From positions 1-64,000 of the forward strand of contig NZ_JAGGKA010000020.1 in the NCBI RefSeq assembly GCF_017873215.1: a stretch of 64,000 nucleotides of DNA, given 5' to 3'. Each line of letters starts with the position of its first letter. The stretch's first letter is position 1. Shown piece after piece: positions 9,207 to 18,258 of this stretch. The DNA comes from Clostridium tetanomorphum. Lineage in GTDB: Bacteria > Bacillota > Clostridia > Clostridiales > Clostridiaceae. The position numbers were made by a program, and so were the translations under genes. Below the pieces are notes generated by a model. It saw nothing but the letters and a program-made list of their open reading frames with translations, ran no database searches and was not told the DNA's origin.

Positions 9207-9884
9207 TTAATTAACCTTATTTTTTTGAATATATATTTTACCTTTGGAGTTTAATATTGCAATAAATACATCCTCAAAATTATTTATGTTATTTTTATTA
9301 AGATTTTTATTAAGCCAATTTATATCTTTATCTATAAGTTTTAAGTTTTTATAATTGATTTTTCCATCAAGTATTAAAGTAATAGGTAAAGAGTCTTGAT
9401 TGCATTGAATGTTCATATCCTTTTTAGTTACAGGGTTTAATTCAGATTTAGGAATTATAGATAACTCTCCACTAGTTTCTAATATAGCGTATTCAATATC
9501 CTCAATGTCATAAAATCCCTTGATTCTTAATTCTTCCATTAAATCATTCATATTATACCTTTGATACTTTAATTCATTAATATCAATTTTACCATTTTTA
9601 ATTAATATACTTGGCTTACCGTTTATAATTCCACGTAATTTTTCACTTTTTAATTGGAATATAGAAAGTAGTGTTTGTAATAACAATAAAGTAATTATAG
9701 GTATAATTCCATGAATTAATGGTATTCTAGTATCTTGCATTGGCAAAGAAGCTAATTCAGAAACCATAATGGTTATTGCCAATTCAAAAGGTTCAAATTG
9801 ACCAATTTGTTTCTTTCCCATTATCCTCATGGAAAATATTACTAAAAAATAGAGTATTATAGTTCTTATTAATACGGTAAACAA
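9207..9884 (-). CDS. DUF421 (YetF/YcaP-like) membrane protein
   Basis: About 225 residues. The N-terminus carries about three membrane helices with the family signature FSMRIMGKKQIGQFEPFELAI and a SELASLPMQD loop. The C-terminal cytoplasmic part contains GKPSILIKNGKI and RYNMNDLMEELRIKGFYDIEDIEYAILE, typical of the DUF421 domain. The open frame extends far upstream (to 10208) but over the divergent kinase gene. AGAGGG followed 8 bases later by TTG at 9884 gives the usual family length, so that start is used. The function of the family is unknown. It forms an operon with the DUF4363 gene. Confidence 0.85.
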   Translation of the reverse strand: MFTVLIRTIILYFLVIFSMRIMGKKQIGQFEPFELAITIMVSELASLPMQDTRIPLIHGIIPIITLLLLQTLLSIFQLKSEKLRGIINGKPSILIKNGKIDINELKYQRYNMNDLMEELRIKGFYDIEDIEYAILETSGELSIIPKSELNPVTKKDMNIQCNQDSLPITLILDGKINYKNLKLIDKDINWLNKNLNKNNINNFEDVFIAILNSKGKIYIQKNKVN

Positions 9885-10008
9885 AAAAATCACCCTCTCA
9901 TAAAATATATTTTTGCTAAAAAACAAAAAAATATGACTAAATTGGGTAATATTTTGAAATTTAAAGTATAATAGTATTATACTTACTAAAATATGGGGGA
10001 TGGTAATA

Positions 10009-11667
10009 ATGAAAGAATTAAAATTAAAACTGAATAATGGTAAAAGTATATCTGTTAAAGAAGGAACAGTAATATATGAAGTTATTAAAGAAAATAATTT
10101 AGAAAAAGATATACCTATAGTGTTAGGTAAAATAAATGAAGATATATATGAATTGAATTGTAAAGTTAAAGTAGAAGGAAGTTTTGAGCCTATTGATATA
10201 AGTACCAATATAGGAATGAGAACTTATATTAGAACATTACAGTTTGTGTTAATAAAAGCAGTATTAGATGTATTTCCACAGGCTAAAATTTCCATAGAGC
10301 ATTCTTTAAGTAAAAGTATTTATTGTGAAATATGCAGAAATTGTAAACTATCTGGACAAGATGTAATGAAAATAAAAGAAAAAATGAAAGAAATAATCCA
10401 AAAAGATATACCTATAAAAAAGATAAGTTTGAACAAAGAGAAAGCTATAGAAATATTTAAATCATATAATATGGAAGATAAGGTTAGACTTTTAAATAAT
10501 TTAGATACAAAGGAAGTTAAGCTATATGAATTAGATGGCAGATATGATTATTTTTATGGTTCAATGGCATATTCTACAGGGATATTAAAAGTTTTTGATT
10601 TGATGTATTATGAACCAGGATTTTTATTAAGATATCCTACAGAAAATAATCCAAAAGAGATACAGAAGTTTGTAGAGCATAAAAAATTAGCTAAAATATT
10701 TAGAGAAACAGAAGAATGGGGAGAAATTTTAGATGTAGCGGATGTAGGGGCTTTAAATGAAAAGGTAAAAAATGGTGAAATTATAGATATAATAAGAGTA
10801 GCAGAGGCGTTACATGAAAAAAAAGCAGCTTATATAGCGGATATGATTTCTGAAAGAAATGATACTAAAATAGTATTAATAGCAGGGCCTTCTTCTTCAG
10901 GAAAAACTACTTTTTCTAGAAGATTAGGCATACAATTAAGAGTTAATGGATTAATACCAGTGCCTCTTGGATTAGATGATTATTTTATAGATAGGGAAAA
11001 TACACCTAAAGATGAAAATGGAGATTATGATTTTGAATCAATTTATGCTTTGGATTTGAAGTTACTAAATGAACATCTTCAAGCTATACTTAATGGAGAA
11101 GAAGTAGAAATACCAACCTATAACTTTAAAACCGGAAAAAGAGAATGGAATGGAAATAAAACTAAGTTACCAGATAACGGAATACTTATAGTAGAAGGTA
11201 TTCATGGATTAAATGATATACTTACATCATCTATTCCAAAGGAAAAGAAATTTAAAATATATATAAGTGCATTGACTCAACTTAATTTAGATAGTCACAA
11301 TAGAATAGCTACTACAGATGTTAGAATAATAAGAAGGATAGTTAGAGATTATCTATCAAGGGGATATAAGGGAGAAGAAACTTTAAAAATGTGGCCATCT
11401 ATTAGGAGGGGAGAAGAAAAAAATATTTTTGTATATCAAGAAAATGCAGATGTAATGTTTAATTCAACATTAGTATATGAATTATGTGTATTAAAGAAGT
11501 TTGCCTTGGAAGAGCTAAGTAAAATAAATAAATCTAGTGCCGTTTATTATGAAGCTTTAAGGCTTAAAAGTTTTTTGAATTTTTTTAAAGATGTAGATAT
11601 AAGCTATGTACCAGATAATTCTATATTGAGAGAGTTTATTGGTGGAAGTTGCTTTTATAAGTACTAA
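10009..11667 (+). CDS. Nucleoside (uridine-type) kinase with N-terminal TGS/ThrRS-like domains
   Basis: About 552 residues. A TGS-like domain (about 1-65: LKLKLNNGKSISVKEGT) and a ThrRS-like second domain lead into a phosphoribulokinase/uridine kinase domain. That domain has the P-loop GPSSSGKTTFSRRLG (about residue 293), LDDYFIDRENTPKDENG and EGIHGLN. Family annotation is putative uridine or phosphoribulokinase-like kinase; the true substrate is not known. The ATG at 10009 is preferred over that at 10000, which touches the GGGGGA ribosome site. It is divergent from the DUF421 gene. Confidence 0.85.
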   Translation: MKELKLKLNNGKSISVKEGTVIYEVIKENNLEKDIPIVLGKINEDIYELNCKVKVEGSFEPIDISTNIGMRTYIRTLQFVLIKAVLDVFPQAKISIEHSLSKSIYCEICRNCKLSGQDVMKIKEKMKEIIQKDIPIKKISLNKEKAIEIFKSYNMEDKVRLLNNLDTKEVKLYELDGRYDYFYGSMAYSTGILKVFDLMYYEPGFLLRYPTENNPKEIQKFVEHKKLAKIFRETEEWGEILDVADVGALNEKVKNGEIIDIIRVAEALHEKKAAYIADMISERNDTKIVLIAGPSSSGKTTFSRRLGIQLRVNGLIPVPLGLDDYFIDRENTPKDENGDYDFESIYALDLKLLNEHLQAILNGEEVEIPTYNFKTGKREWNGNKTKLPDNGILIVEGIHGLNDILTSSIPKEKKFKIYISALTQLNLDSHNRIATTDVRIIRRIVRDYLSRGYKGEETLKMWPSIRRGEEKNIFVYQENADVMFNSTLVYELCVLKKFALEELSKINKSSAVYYEALRLKSFLNFFKDVDISYVPDNSILREFIGGSCFYKY

Positions 11668-11740
11668 TTTAAAATGCATAAACTTTATTATCTATCCATA
11701 TGATTAATAATAATATTATTTTTTATATGTGGTGGATAAT

Positions 11741-12070
11741 ATGAACCATAGAAAAGTAGTTCAAGATTATTATGGAGATATTAATAATTTAACTGAGCTT
11801 CTTACAAAACTAGTTAATTCTTATAGGCTTTTGATAGGTGGAGCAGGAGAATTAAATTCCATAGCTTTATCTAGAAAGAATGATGTTAAACATGCTCTAG
11901 AAAGAGCAAATGAATTAGGAGAAGTTATAGATAATATAATAGACGTATTAGAATGTACATCTTACGGATATATGGATTATTGTAAAATAAAATCTGAAGT
12001 TATTAGATGTAAAGTGCAAGCTAAGTATATACAAACAGAAATTGATGAAGAACTAAAATTAAAAGAATAA
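11741..12070 (+). CDS. Conserved hypothetical protein
   Basis: About 109 residues, predicted all-helical and soluble (NLTELLTKLVNSYRLL, ALERANELGEVIDNIIDVLE). No family is recognised. The start at ATG 11741 follows the site GTGGTGG; the GTG codons just upstream are part of that site. A terminator follows immediately. Confidence 0.6.
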   Translation: MNHRKVVQDYYGDINNLTELLTKLVNSYRLLIGGAGELNSIALSRKNDVKHALERANELGEVIDNIIDVLECTSYGYMDYCKIKSEVIRCKVQAKYIQTEIDEELKLKE

Positions 12071-12104
12071 CCCAATTTTGATATTACAAAAGGGTTATTC
12101 TTTT
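12061..12104. terminator. Bidirectional terminator before pssA
   Basis: AAAAGAATAACCC pairs with GGGTTATTCTTTT, with an inner ATTTTG/CAAAA pairing. The stem is flanked by A and T runs on both sides. It ends the hypothetical gene and the convergent pssA. Confidence 0.8.
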
Positions 12105-12108
12105 AATT

Positions 12109-12621
12109 TTAAACTTTTTTAAATCTTAATTTGCTTACCATAAGATATGAAAACATAACCAATAAAGATATTGTAAGTATAGGACTTGTGCTTCTATTCA
12201 TAGTAATTAGTGAATAAAGAGCCATAAACATTCCTGCCAAGGTTATAGGAACACCTGTAAATATTCCATCAAAAGATGTAGTATTATATCTGGCTAATCT
12301 ATAAGCGCCTGCTATTGGAAATACCAATAATAATACATATCCTATTAAGCCCAAATTAGATAGATTGTACAGATTGTAAACTAAAATTGATGGAGCTACG
12401 CCAAAAGAAACTAAATCTGCAAGAGAATCTAATTCTTTTCCAAGTTCACTAGATACATTTAAATACCTAGCTACTCTACCGTCATATCTATCCATTAATC
12501 CAGCTAATAATATAAAAAGACAAGCGTTTCTATATTCACCTTGAAAAGTCATCATTAATGATAATATACCGCAAGATAAATTACCTAAAGTAAAAATGTT
12601 TGGAACAGCATTTTTTGCCAT
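12109..12621 (-). CDS. pssA: CDP-diacylglycerol--serine O-phosphatidyltransferase
   Basis: Makes phosphatidylserine from CDP-diacylglycerol and serine at the membrane. 170 residues with several membrane helices. The CDP-alcohol phosphotransferase motif is complete: DGRVAR, then an eight-residue gap, G, ELDSLAD (D-G-x2-A-R-x8-G-x3-D-x3-D pattern, about residues 46-68). The neighbouring NIFTLGNLSCGILS opening is typical of PssA. AGGAGTG precedes the ATG. Confidence 0.93.
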   Translation of the reverse strand: MAKNAVPNIFTLGNLSCGILSLMMTFQGEYRNACLFILLAGLMDRYDGRVARYLNVSSELGKELDSLADLVSFGVAPSILVYNLYNLSNLGLIGYVLLLVFPIAGAYRLARYNTTSFDGIFTGVPITLAGMFMALYSLITMNRSTSPILTISLLVMFSYLMVSKLRFKKV

Positions 12622-12858
12622 TAAATTATCACTCCTAAAAATTAATAAATAAACTTATGTTTAAATATAATAATATGTTTATTATATATTATAACTCATT
12701 TTACGTATAAATTTAATATGTATTCGGTATTTTTCATGTAAATTTAAGATAAGAAAGTTTTTGTTTATGGAAAACATTGATTTTGTTTAATTTAAAGTAT
12801 TATATTACCGTAATATTAATATTTGTTTAAGGGCAAAATATTTTAGGAGGTGATATTT

Positions 12859-13287
12859 ATGAAGGTTAAAGATATAATGACAAAGAGTGTTGCAAGTTTA
12901 AACCCTGAAGATACTGTAGAGCATGCGGCCCAATTGATGAAAGAACATAATATAGGGTCTCTTCCTGTATGTAATGGAGAAAAAGTAATAGGTATGATTA
13001 CGGATAGAGATATAACTTTAAGATCAACTGCAGAAGGAGAAAATGTGCAAAAACAAACAGTAAGAGATATTATGACCTCAAATCCAGTTGTTATTAGTCC
13101 AGAAATAGATGCTAAAGAAGCATCAAGAATAATGAGTGAAAGACAGATAAGAAGACTTCCTGTAGTAGAAAATAATAATTTAGTAGGTGTAGTATCATTA
13201 GGAGACATTTCTGTGGAACCTAATTTATATAATAGTGCAGGAAAAGCATTAACAAATATCTCTGAACCAAGTACTCCTAATATTTAA
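12859..13287 (+). CDS. CBS-domain pair protein
   Basis: 142 residues made of two CBS domains (about 5-60 and 70-125), with DIMTKSVASLNPEDTVEHA and DIMTSNPVVISPE starts and GMITDRDI / GVVSLGDI ends. Such pairs bind adenine nucleotides and act as energy or ion sensors; the partner is unknown. The ATG at 12859 is preferred, since the GTG at 12850 lies inside the site AGGAGGTG. Confidence 0.88.
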   Translation: MKVKDIMTKSVASLNPEDTVEHAAQLMKEHNIGSLPVCNGEKVIGMITDRDITLRSTAEGENVQKQTVRDIMTSNPVVISPEIDAKEASRIMSERQIRRLPVVENNNLVGVVSLGDISVEPNLYNSAGKALTNISEPSTPNI

Positions 13288-13293
13288 AAAAGT

Positions 13294-13328
13294 GCGATGC
13301 AATCTTAAAAATTGCATCGCAATTTTTT
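13294..13328 (+). terminator. Terminator after the CBS protein gene
   Basis: A perfect 10-bp stem GCGATGCAAT / ATTGCATCGC with a 7-base loop is followed by AATTTTTT. Confidence 0.9.
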
Positions 13329-13400
13329 AACTTTAGTGACATAGTTCATATATAATGATATAATATGTATGCGTATTATTTAAAATAGGAGAGTTATAGT

Positions 13401-14342
13401 ATGAATAATGTAAAGTTTATTTATAATCCATATTCAGGAGAAAATACAATAATCACAGATATTGATAAAGTAATTATGGTACATCAACAATGTGGATATA
13501 CTATAAGTCCTTTTAGAATAGGTATGGAATATGATTTGTCTAGTGCGTTTCAAGATATAGATGAAAGTTATGAATATATTTTGGTAGCAGGTGGAGATGG
13601 AACTGTTGATAATGTGGTTAATCATATGAAAGCTTTGGGAATAGATATTCCAATTGCTATACTTCCAGTAGGAACAGCTAATGATTTTGCTAAATTCATA
13701 GGAATGCCAGAAGATATAGAAGAAGCTTGTAGGCAAATACTTAATAGTAAGTCTAAAAAAGTGGACATTGGGAAAATAAATGATAAGTATTTTTTGAATG
13801 TGGCTAGTACAGGTCTTTTTACAGATGTATCTCAAAAAACCGATGTTAATTTAAAAAATACTATAGGTAAATTAGCTTATTATGTAAAAGGAATAGAGCA
13901 ATTACCAAGTTTTAGAAAGCTAAGGATAAAGGTAAGTTCTCAGGTTGAAAACTATGATGGAGATATGTACTTAATGTTAGTATTTAATGGGCAGACTGCA
14001 GGTAATTTTAATTTAGCTTATAAAGCAGAAATAGATGATGGCCTTTTAGATGTAATAATAATAAAGGCAGGAATGATTATAGATATAATACCATTATTTA
14101 TAAAAATGTTAAGAGGAGAACACTTAGAGGACGTAAATGGTCTCTTGTATTTTAAAACAGACAAGTTACATATAGAATGTCATGAAGATATTGTTACAGA
14201 TATCGATGGGGAGAGAGGCCCTGATTTTCCTCTTACTATAGAATGTGTTAAAGAAGGTATAGAAGTATTAGGAGTAATGAATACAAAAAAGACTCCTAGA
14301 AATAAAATGGTAAAATTGATAAAACCTAAAAATTTAAGATAA
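13401..14342 (+). CDS. Diacylglycerol/lipid kinase family protein (DagK/YegS type)
   Basis: 313 residues. The NAD/DAG-kinase fold signature is complete: YNPYSGENT near the start, AGGDGTVDNVVN (about 63-74), ILPVGTANDFAKF (about 91-103) and the C-terminal DGLLDVIII and DIDGERGP. Family members phosphorylate diacylglycerol, recycling it to phosphatidate, which fits the nearby pssA. The exact lipid cannot be read. It is closed by a strong terminator. Confidence 0.88.
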   Translation: MNNVKFIYNPYSGENTIITDIDKVIMVHQQCGYTISPFRIGMEYDLSSAFQDIDESYEYILVAGGDGTVDNVVNHMKALGIDIPIAILPVGTANDFAKFIGMPEDIEEACRQILNSKSKKVDIGKINDKYFLNVASTGLFTDVSQKTDVNLKNTIGKLAYYVKGIEQLPSFRKLRIKVSSQVENYDGDMYLMLVFNGQTAGNFNLAYKAEIDDGLLDVIIIKAGMIIDIIPLFIKMLRGEHLEDVNGLLYFKTDKLHIECHEDIVTDIDGERGPDFPLTIECVKEGIEVLGVMNTKKTPRNKMVKLIKPKNLR

Positions 14343-14381
14343 AAAGAAATCACTAAGAAAGTCTTAGTGATTTCTTTTTTT
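14341..14381. terminator. Bidirectional terminator between the lipid kinase and ygiQ genes
   Basis: AGAAATCACTAAGA pairs with TCTTAGTGATTTCT around a 3-base loop, with A and T runs on both flanks. It overlaps the 3' end of the convergent radical SAM gene. Confidence 0.85.
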
Positions 14382-16199
14382 AGTATTTTTTGATGTTTTA
14401 ATCCTATCAGATATTAAACAATGCTTATCATTTCCGATTAAGTCTGTTCTTTTGCACTTAGCTAAAGCTTCTTTAACCAACTTGTGATTTTTAGGTATAT
14501 TAAATTGAAGCAATGCTCTTTGCATATTTTTTTCTTTTTGATCCTTAGCAACAAATATATGCTTACCCGTTAAAGGATTTATTTCTGTATAATACATAGC
14601 GGTAGAAAGACTTCCAGGGGTAGGATAAAAATCTTGAACTTGCTCAGGTGTATATCCCATACTTTTTATATATTCCGCTAGCTCTACAGAGGCTGTAAGA
14701 TCGCTACCTGGATGACTAGACATAAGATAAGGAACTAAATATTGATTTTTTTTAATTTTTTTATTTATAGCAAAGTATTTTTCAACAAATTTGTTATAAA
14801 CTTTTTTATCTGGTTTACCCATTAGATTTAAAACTTTACTATTTATGTGTTCTGGAGCCACTTTTAATTGACCACTTATATGATGTTCACATAATTCTTT
14901 AAAGAAAGTATCATTTTTATCGCACATTAAATAATCAAATCTAATGCCAGAACGTATAAATACTTTTTTTACTTTTGGTAATTTCCTAATTTGTCTAAGT
15001 ATATTTAAATACTCGCTGTGATCAACTATTAGATTTTTACATGGGCTAGGGAACATGCACTGTCTATCTCTACAGGTACCTACCTTTTCTTGAATTTTAC
15101 AAGCTTTAGTTCTGAAGTTAGCAGTAGGCCCTCCAACATCATGAATATATCCTTTAAAATCATCTAAGTTAGTTAAGAGTTTTGCTTCTTCTATTATAGA
15201 TTCTGCACTTCTATTTTGTATTATTCTACCTTGGTGAAAGGTTAATGCACAGAATGAACATGAGCCAAAGCATCCCCTATGACTGGTTATAGAAAATTTA
15301 ACTTCTTGGATAGCAGGAATACCACCTTTTTTTTCATAAATAGGATGGTAAGTTCTTGTGTATGGAAGAGAATATACGATATCCATTTCTTCCTGAGTTA
15401 ATGGGTCTTGAGGTGGATTTTGAACTATATATTTATCTCCATGTTTCTGAATTAAAATTTTCCCTCTTATTGGATCTTGTTCATAATATTCTAATTTAAA
15501 GCTTTCTGCATAAGTCTTTTTATTCTTTAGGCAGTCCTCAAAAGATGGAACTTTTATAAAGTTTTTTAGGTTACTTATATCTTTTGTAGAATATACGGTA
15601 CCTTTTAGGTTAGTTATATTTGAAAAGTTCATACCGTATTTTAATAGATCAGCCATTTGGACAATAGTTTTTTCTCCCATGCCATAGATAAGTAGATCTG
15701 CTTTGGAATCTAATAAAATACTTCTTCTTATTTTATTATCCCAGTAATCATAATGAGCAAACCTTCTTAAACTAGCTTCTATACCACCGATGACTATAGG
15801 TACATCCTTATAGGCTTCTTTAGCTTTATTAGAGTAGACTATTACTGCCCTGTCAGGTCTGTGGCCTGATTCACCACCTGGTGAATATAAATCATTATGA
15901 CGTTTTTTCTTTCCTGCTGTATAATGATTTACCATTGAGTCTATATTTCCCGAATTAACTAAAAAAGCCAATTTAGGTTTTCCAAGAGCTTTAAAGCTAT
16001 TTATATTACGCCAATCTGGCTGGGCTATTATGCCTACAGAGTATCCTGCATTCTCTAAAACCCTAGAGATTACTGCAGTACCAAAAGAAGGGTGATCTAC
16101 ATAGGCATCACCAGTTATCAACACGAAATCTAGTTCATTTATTCCACGGGCTTTTAAATCTTCTTTATTAATTGGCAGAAAATTCTTCCCTAAATTCAT
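14364..16199 (-). CDS. YgiQ family radical SAM protein
   Basis: 611 residues, the normal length. An N-terminal cobalamin-like domain ([16 protein letters not shown]) precedes the radical SAM cluster motif CFGSCSFC (about 309-316). This is followed by [26 protein letters not shown] and [20 protein letters not shown], which are strong YgiQ marks. The UPF0313 reaction is unknown. The last residues overlap the terminator. It is a single gene. Confidence 0.92.
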   Translation of the reverse strand: MNLGKNFLPINKEDLKARGINELDFVLITGDAYVDHPSFGTAVISRVLENAGYSVGIIAQPDWRNINSFKALGKPKLAFLVNSGNIDSMVNHYTAGKKKRHNDLYSPGGESGHRPDRAVIVYSNKAKEAYKDVPIVIGGIEASLRRFAHYDYWDNKIRRSILLDSKADLLIYGMGEKTIVQMADLLKYGMNFSNITNLKGTVYSTKDISNLKNFIKVPSFEDCLKNKKTYAESFKLEYYEQDPIRGKILIQKHGDKYIVQNPPQDPLTQEEMDIVYSLPYTRTYHPIYEKKGGIPAIQEVKFSITSHRGCFGSCSFCALTFHQGRIIQNRSAESIIEEAKLLTNLDDFKGYIHDVGGPTANFRTKACKIQEKVGTCRDRQCMFPSPCKNLIVDHSEYLNILRQIRKLPKVKKVFIRSGIRFDYLMCDKNDTFFKELCEHHISGQLKVAPEHINSKVLNLMGKPDKKVYNKFVEKYFAINKKIKKNQYLVPYLMSSHPGSDLTASVELAEYIKSMGYTPEQVQDFYPTPGSLSTAMYYTEINPLTGKHIFVAKDQKEKNMQRALLQFNIPKNHKLVKEALAKCKRTDLIGNDKHCLISDRIKTSKNTKKRNH

Positions 16200-16203
16200 A
16201 TTT

Positions 16204-16406
16204 TCTAAGTCTCCATTTCAATTATATTTTTCAGTTAAGTTTCACTTTATAATATTATCATAACTTAATAAAAATATAAAATAACATTTAAAAAAACTGC
16301 TTAATCTAGAAAAATTGAAATATTGAATAAAATTTATAGTATTTGAGAAAAAATAGTGGCTGATAACATATAATAAAGAAATTTAAATAAATTTACTGTT
16401 TTATAG
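16204..16406. other. AT-rich spacer without recognised feature
   Basis: About 200 bases between the YgiQ start and the M-box promoter. It presumably holds the leftward ygiQ promoter. I see no ORF, RNA or strong inverted repeat in it. Confidence 0.5.
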
Positions 16407-16434
16407 TTGATTTTTATTACTTTAGTAATATAAT
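16407..16434 (+). promoter_or_regulatory. Promoter of the M-box transcript
   Basis: TTGATT, a 16-base spacer and consensus TATAAT lie about 30 bases before the first conserved M-box nucleotides. Confidence 0.7.
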
Positions 16435-16460
16435 AATATTGTAGAATAAATTAAATATTG

Positions 16461-16655
16461 TTTTAGTTAGGTGAGGCTCCTATATGGATATACGCTACTG
16501 CCCGGAAACATCGAGAGATGCCAATGGGTCAACAGGTACTACCGAATTAAGGTTTTATCTAATGTAGCTAGACATAGTTCTAAAGCTATATAGTGCTAAA
16601 ACTCAACGAAGTATTAACTGAGTTTGTTTAGAGAGCCTTTTTAGCGCTCTTTTTG
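16461..16655 (+). ncRNA. M-box (ykoK) Mg2+ riboswitch with terminator
   Basis: The sequence contains the conserved M-box blocks GTTAGGTGAGGCTCCTATA, GCTACTGCCCGGAAA, GAGAGATGCCAATGGGTCAA and CAGGTACTACCG in order. The closing helix is TTTAGTT/AACTGAG. It is followed by the stem AGAGAGC/GCGCTCT (16630-16650, one mismatch) and TTTTTG, an intrinsic terminator expected to form when Mg2+ is plentiful. The gene below encodes an MgtE-related protein, as expected for this class. Confidence 0.95.
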
Positions 16656-16697
16656 TTTTACATTATTAATAAAAATATTTTTAGGTGGTGAAATTCA

Positions 16698-16766
16698 ATG
16701 GAAAGTGGCCCTCGTAGTGGTCGGACAAATTATAAAAATTTAATATGGCGAGTAGAGGAATATTAA
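16698..16766 (+). CDS. Putative 22-residue leader peptide between the M-box and the MgtE-like gene
   Basis: The ATG follows AGGTGGTG at 9-base spacing and opens a 22-codon frame ending in TAA. The peptide begins MESGPRSGR and ends WRVEEY. It uses CGT, CGG and CGA for its three arginines, where the neighbours nearly always use AGA, so the sequence looks constrained. Its last codons (16754-16764, AGAGGAATATT) are the exact complement of 16789-16799, which can also pair with the ribosome site of the next gene. I infer a regulatory, not an enzymatic, role. Confidence 0.6.
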   Translation: MESGPRSGRTNYKNLIWRVEEY

Positions 16767-16821
16767 GTTTAATTTATATATAATCATAAATATTCCTCTG
16801 CAAGCAGAAGGAGGAATATTT
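16752..16821 (+). promoter_or_regulatory. Mutually exclusive hairpins controlling the MgtE-like ribosome site
   Basis: Three segments compete. Segment 1 (16752-16764) lies in the leader ORF end, segment 2 is 16788-16801 and segment 3 (16810-16821) holds the GGAGG of the Shine-Dalgarno. The 1:2 helix is 13 bp (one G-U). The 2:3 helix is 11 bp plus a G-U with a 10-base loop, and it buries the ribosome site 7 bases before the ATG at 16822. There is no T run, so control of translation rather than termination is implied. Confidence 0.65.
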
Positions 16822-18087
16822 ATGAAAAAGATGGCAAGTTTCTTTTTAAGTAAAGTCCTATACAAGAAGGTGTATGATGAATTTGGAGACAATATAGGTA
16901 AATTGTGGGATATTTATGTTACTACAGAAGATGGTTTTCCAAGAGCTATAGGATATAAGTTAAAGAAAGGTAGAGAAGTATTTAACTATGAATTTAAATC
17001 CATAAGTTTCTATCAAGATGATAGTGGAAGAATGCAGGTAGAGGTAAAAGGTGCTAGAGATATAATACCAAGGACTTATTCATATCTTTTATCAAAGCAT
17101 TTGCTTCATAAACAGATTGTAGATATTAATGGTAAAAAGATAGTTAAGGTTAATGATTTAAGAATGGCAGAAATAGCTGGAGAGTTAAAAGTAATAGCAG
17201 TGGATACAGGAATATTTGCATTAGGAAGAAGATTAGGGGTAGAATGTTTATTAGAGAATATATATAATTTTTTTGATAAAAAGCCTAAGGATAGTTTAAT
17301 TATGTGGGATAGTGTAGAATCACTAGAAATGGTAAGTGATAATTTGAAATTATCTGTATCTTATCAAAAATTATCAAAACTCCATCCTGCAGATTTAGCA
17401 GATATATTAGAAAGCATGGATACCAGATATAGAAAAAAGATATTTGAAAGTATTGATGAAGATTTAGCTGCTAATGTATTAGAAGAAATTCAGCCAGAAA
17501 TACAAGCAGATATTTTAGAAAACTTAAGCCAAGATAAAAGAGTAGAAGTATTAGAAAGTATGCCTAATGATGAAATTGCGGATATCTTAGATGGAGTTGA
17601 TGAAGAAACAGCAGAAAAAATTCTTTTAACTATGGAAAAGGAAGATGCAGAAGAAGTAAGAGATCTTATGAAATATGAAGAAGAAGTTGTAGGAAGTATA
17701 ATGAATAAAGACTTTATTTCATTTAATATAAATATAACTGCTGGAGAAACTATAGAGCTTTTGAGAGATATAAAACCTGATGATGAAGTTATATATTATA
17801 TATATATTGTAGAAGATGATGAAAAATTAAAAGGAGTAATTTCATTAAGAGACTTAATAATTTCTTCACCAGATAATAAATTAATGGACATAATGAATGA
17901 AGATTTAATTAAAATTAAGGATAATCAAAGCATAGATGAGGCAGCAGAATTATCTATAAAATACGATTTACTATCCATACCTGTAGTTACAGAAGAGGAG
18001 AAACTATGTGGCATAGTAGTAATCAATGATATAATAGAGGATGTATTAGCTCCTAATTGGAAGAGAAGATTTAAAAAAGCAGGTTAA
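16822..18087 (+). CDS. MgtE-like protein with PRC-barrel, MgtE N-terminal and CBS domains but no membrane domain
   Basis: 421 residues. There are two PRC-barrel-like units (about 1-85 and 92-150), then MgtE_N helical repeats (about 185-290: LHPADLADILESM, LEEIQPEIQADILE, DEETAEKILLTM). A CBS pair follows (about 293-415: VGSIMNKDFISFN, VISLRDLI, IMNEDLIKI, GIVVINDIIEDV). The five-helix Mg2+ channel of true MgtE is absent, and the frame stops normally. It may be a soluble Mg2+ or nucleotide sensor. It sits under M-box and likely leader-peptide control. Confidence 0.85.
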   Translation: MKKMASFFLSKVLYKKVYDEFGDNIGKLWDIYVTTEDGFPRAIGYKLKKGREVFNYEFKSISFYQDDSGRMQVEVKGARDIIPRTYSYLLSKHLLHKQIVDINGKKIVKVNDLRMAEIAGELKVIAVDTGIFALGRRLGVECLLENIYNFFDKKPKDSLIMWDSVESLEMVSDNLKLSVSYQKLSKLHPADLADILESMDTRYRKKIFESIDEDLAANVLEEIQPEIQADILENLSQDKRVEVLESMPNDEIADILDGVDEETAEKILLTMEKEDAEEVRDLMKYEEEVVGSIMNKDFISFNINITAGETIELLRDIKPDDEVIYYIYIVEDDEKLKGVISLRDLIISSPDNKLMDIMNEDLIKIKDNQSIDEAAELSIKYDLLSIPVVTEEEKLCGIVVINDIIEDVLAPNWKRRFKKAG

Positions 18088-18089
18088 AT

Positions 18090-18139
18090 AAAAACACTAT
18101 CAAATATATTTTAGTTTAAATGTATTTGATAGTGTTTTT
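18090..18139 (+). terminator. Terminator after the MgtE-like gene
   Basis: The 17-bp stem AAAAACACTATCAAATA / TATTTGATAGTGTTTTT ends in a T run. Confidence 0.85.
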
Positions 18140-18258
18140 CATTTGTAAAATTAAATTTTTATAAATAATTCAGAATGTATAGTTATATGTATTTTTTTTT
18201 ATTCTTAGGTAAAAATAATGTAAGAAATACATTATTAAGGGCTGAGGAGTGTATTGAT

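Noticed and set aside
9885-10208. N-terminal extension of the DUF421 frame
   Set aside because: It runs over the promoter and start of the divergent kinase gene, has no family similarity and makes the protein about 108 residues too long.
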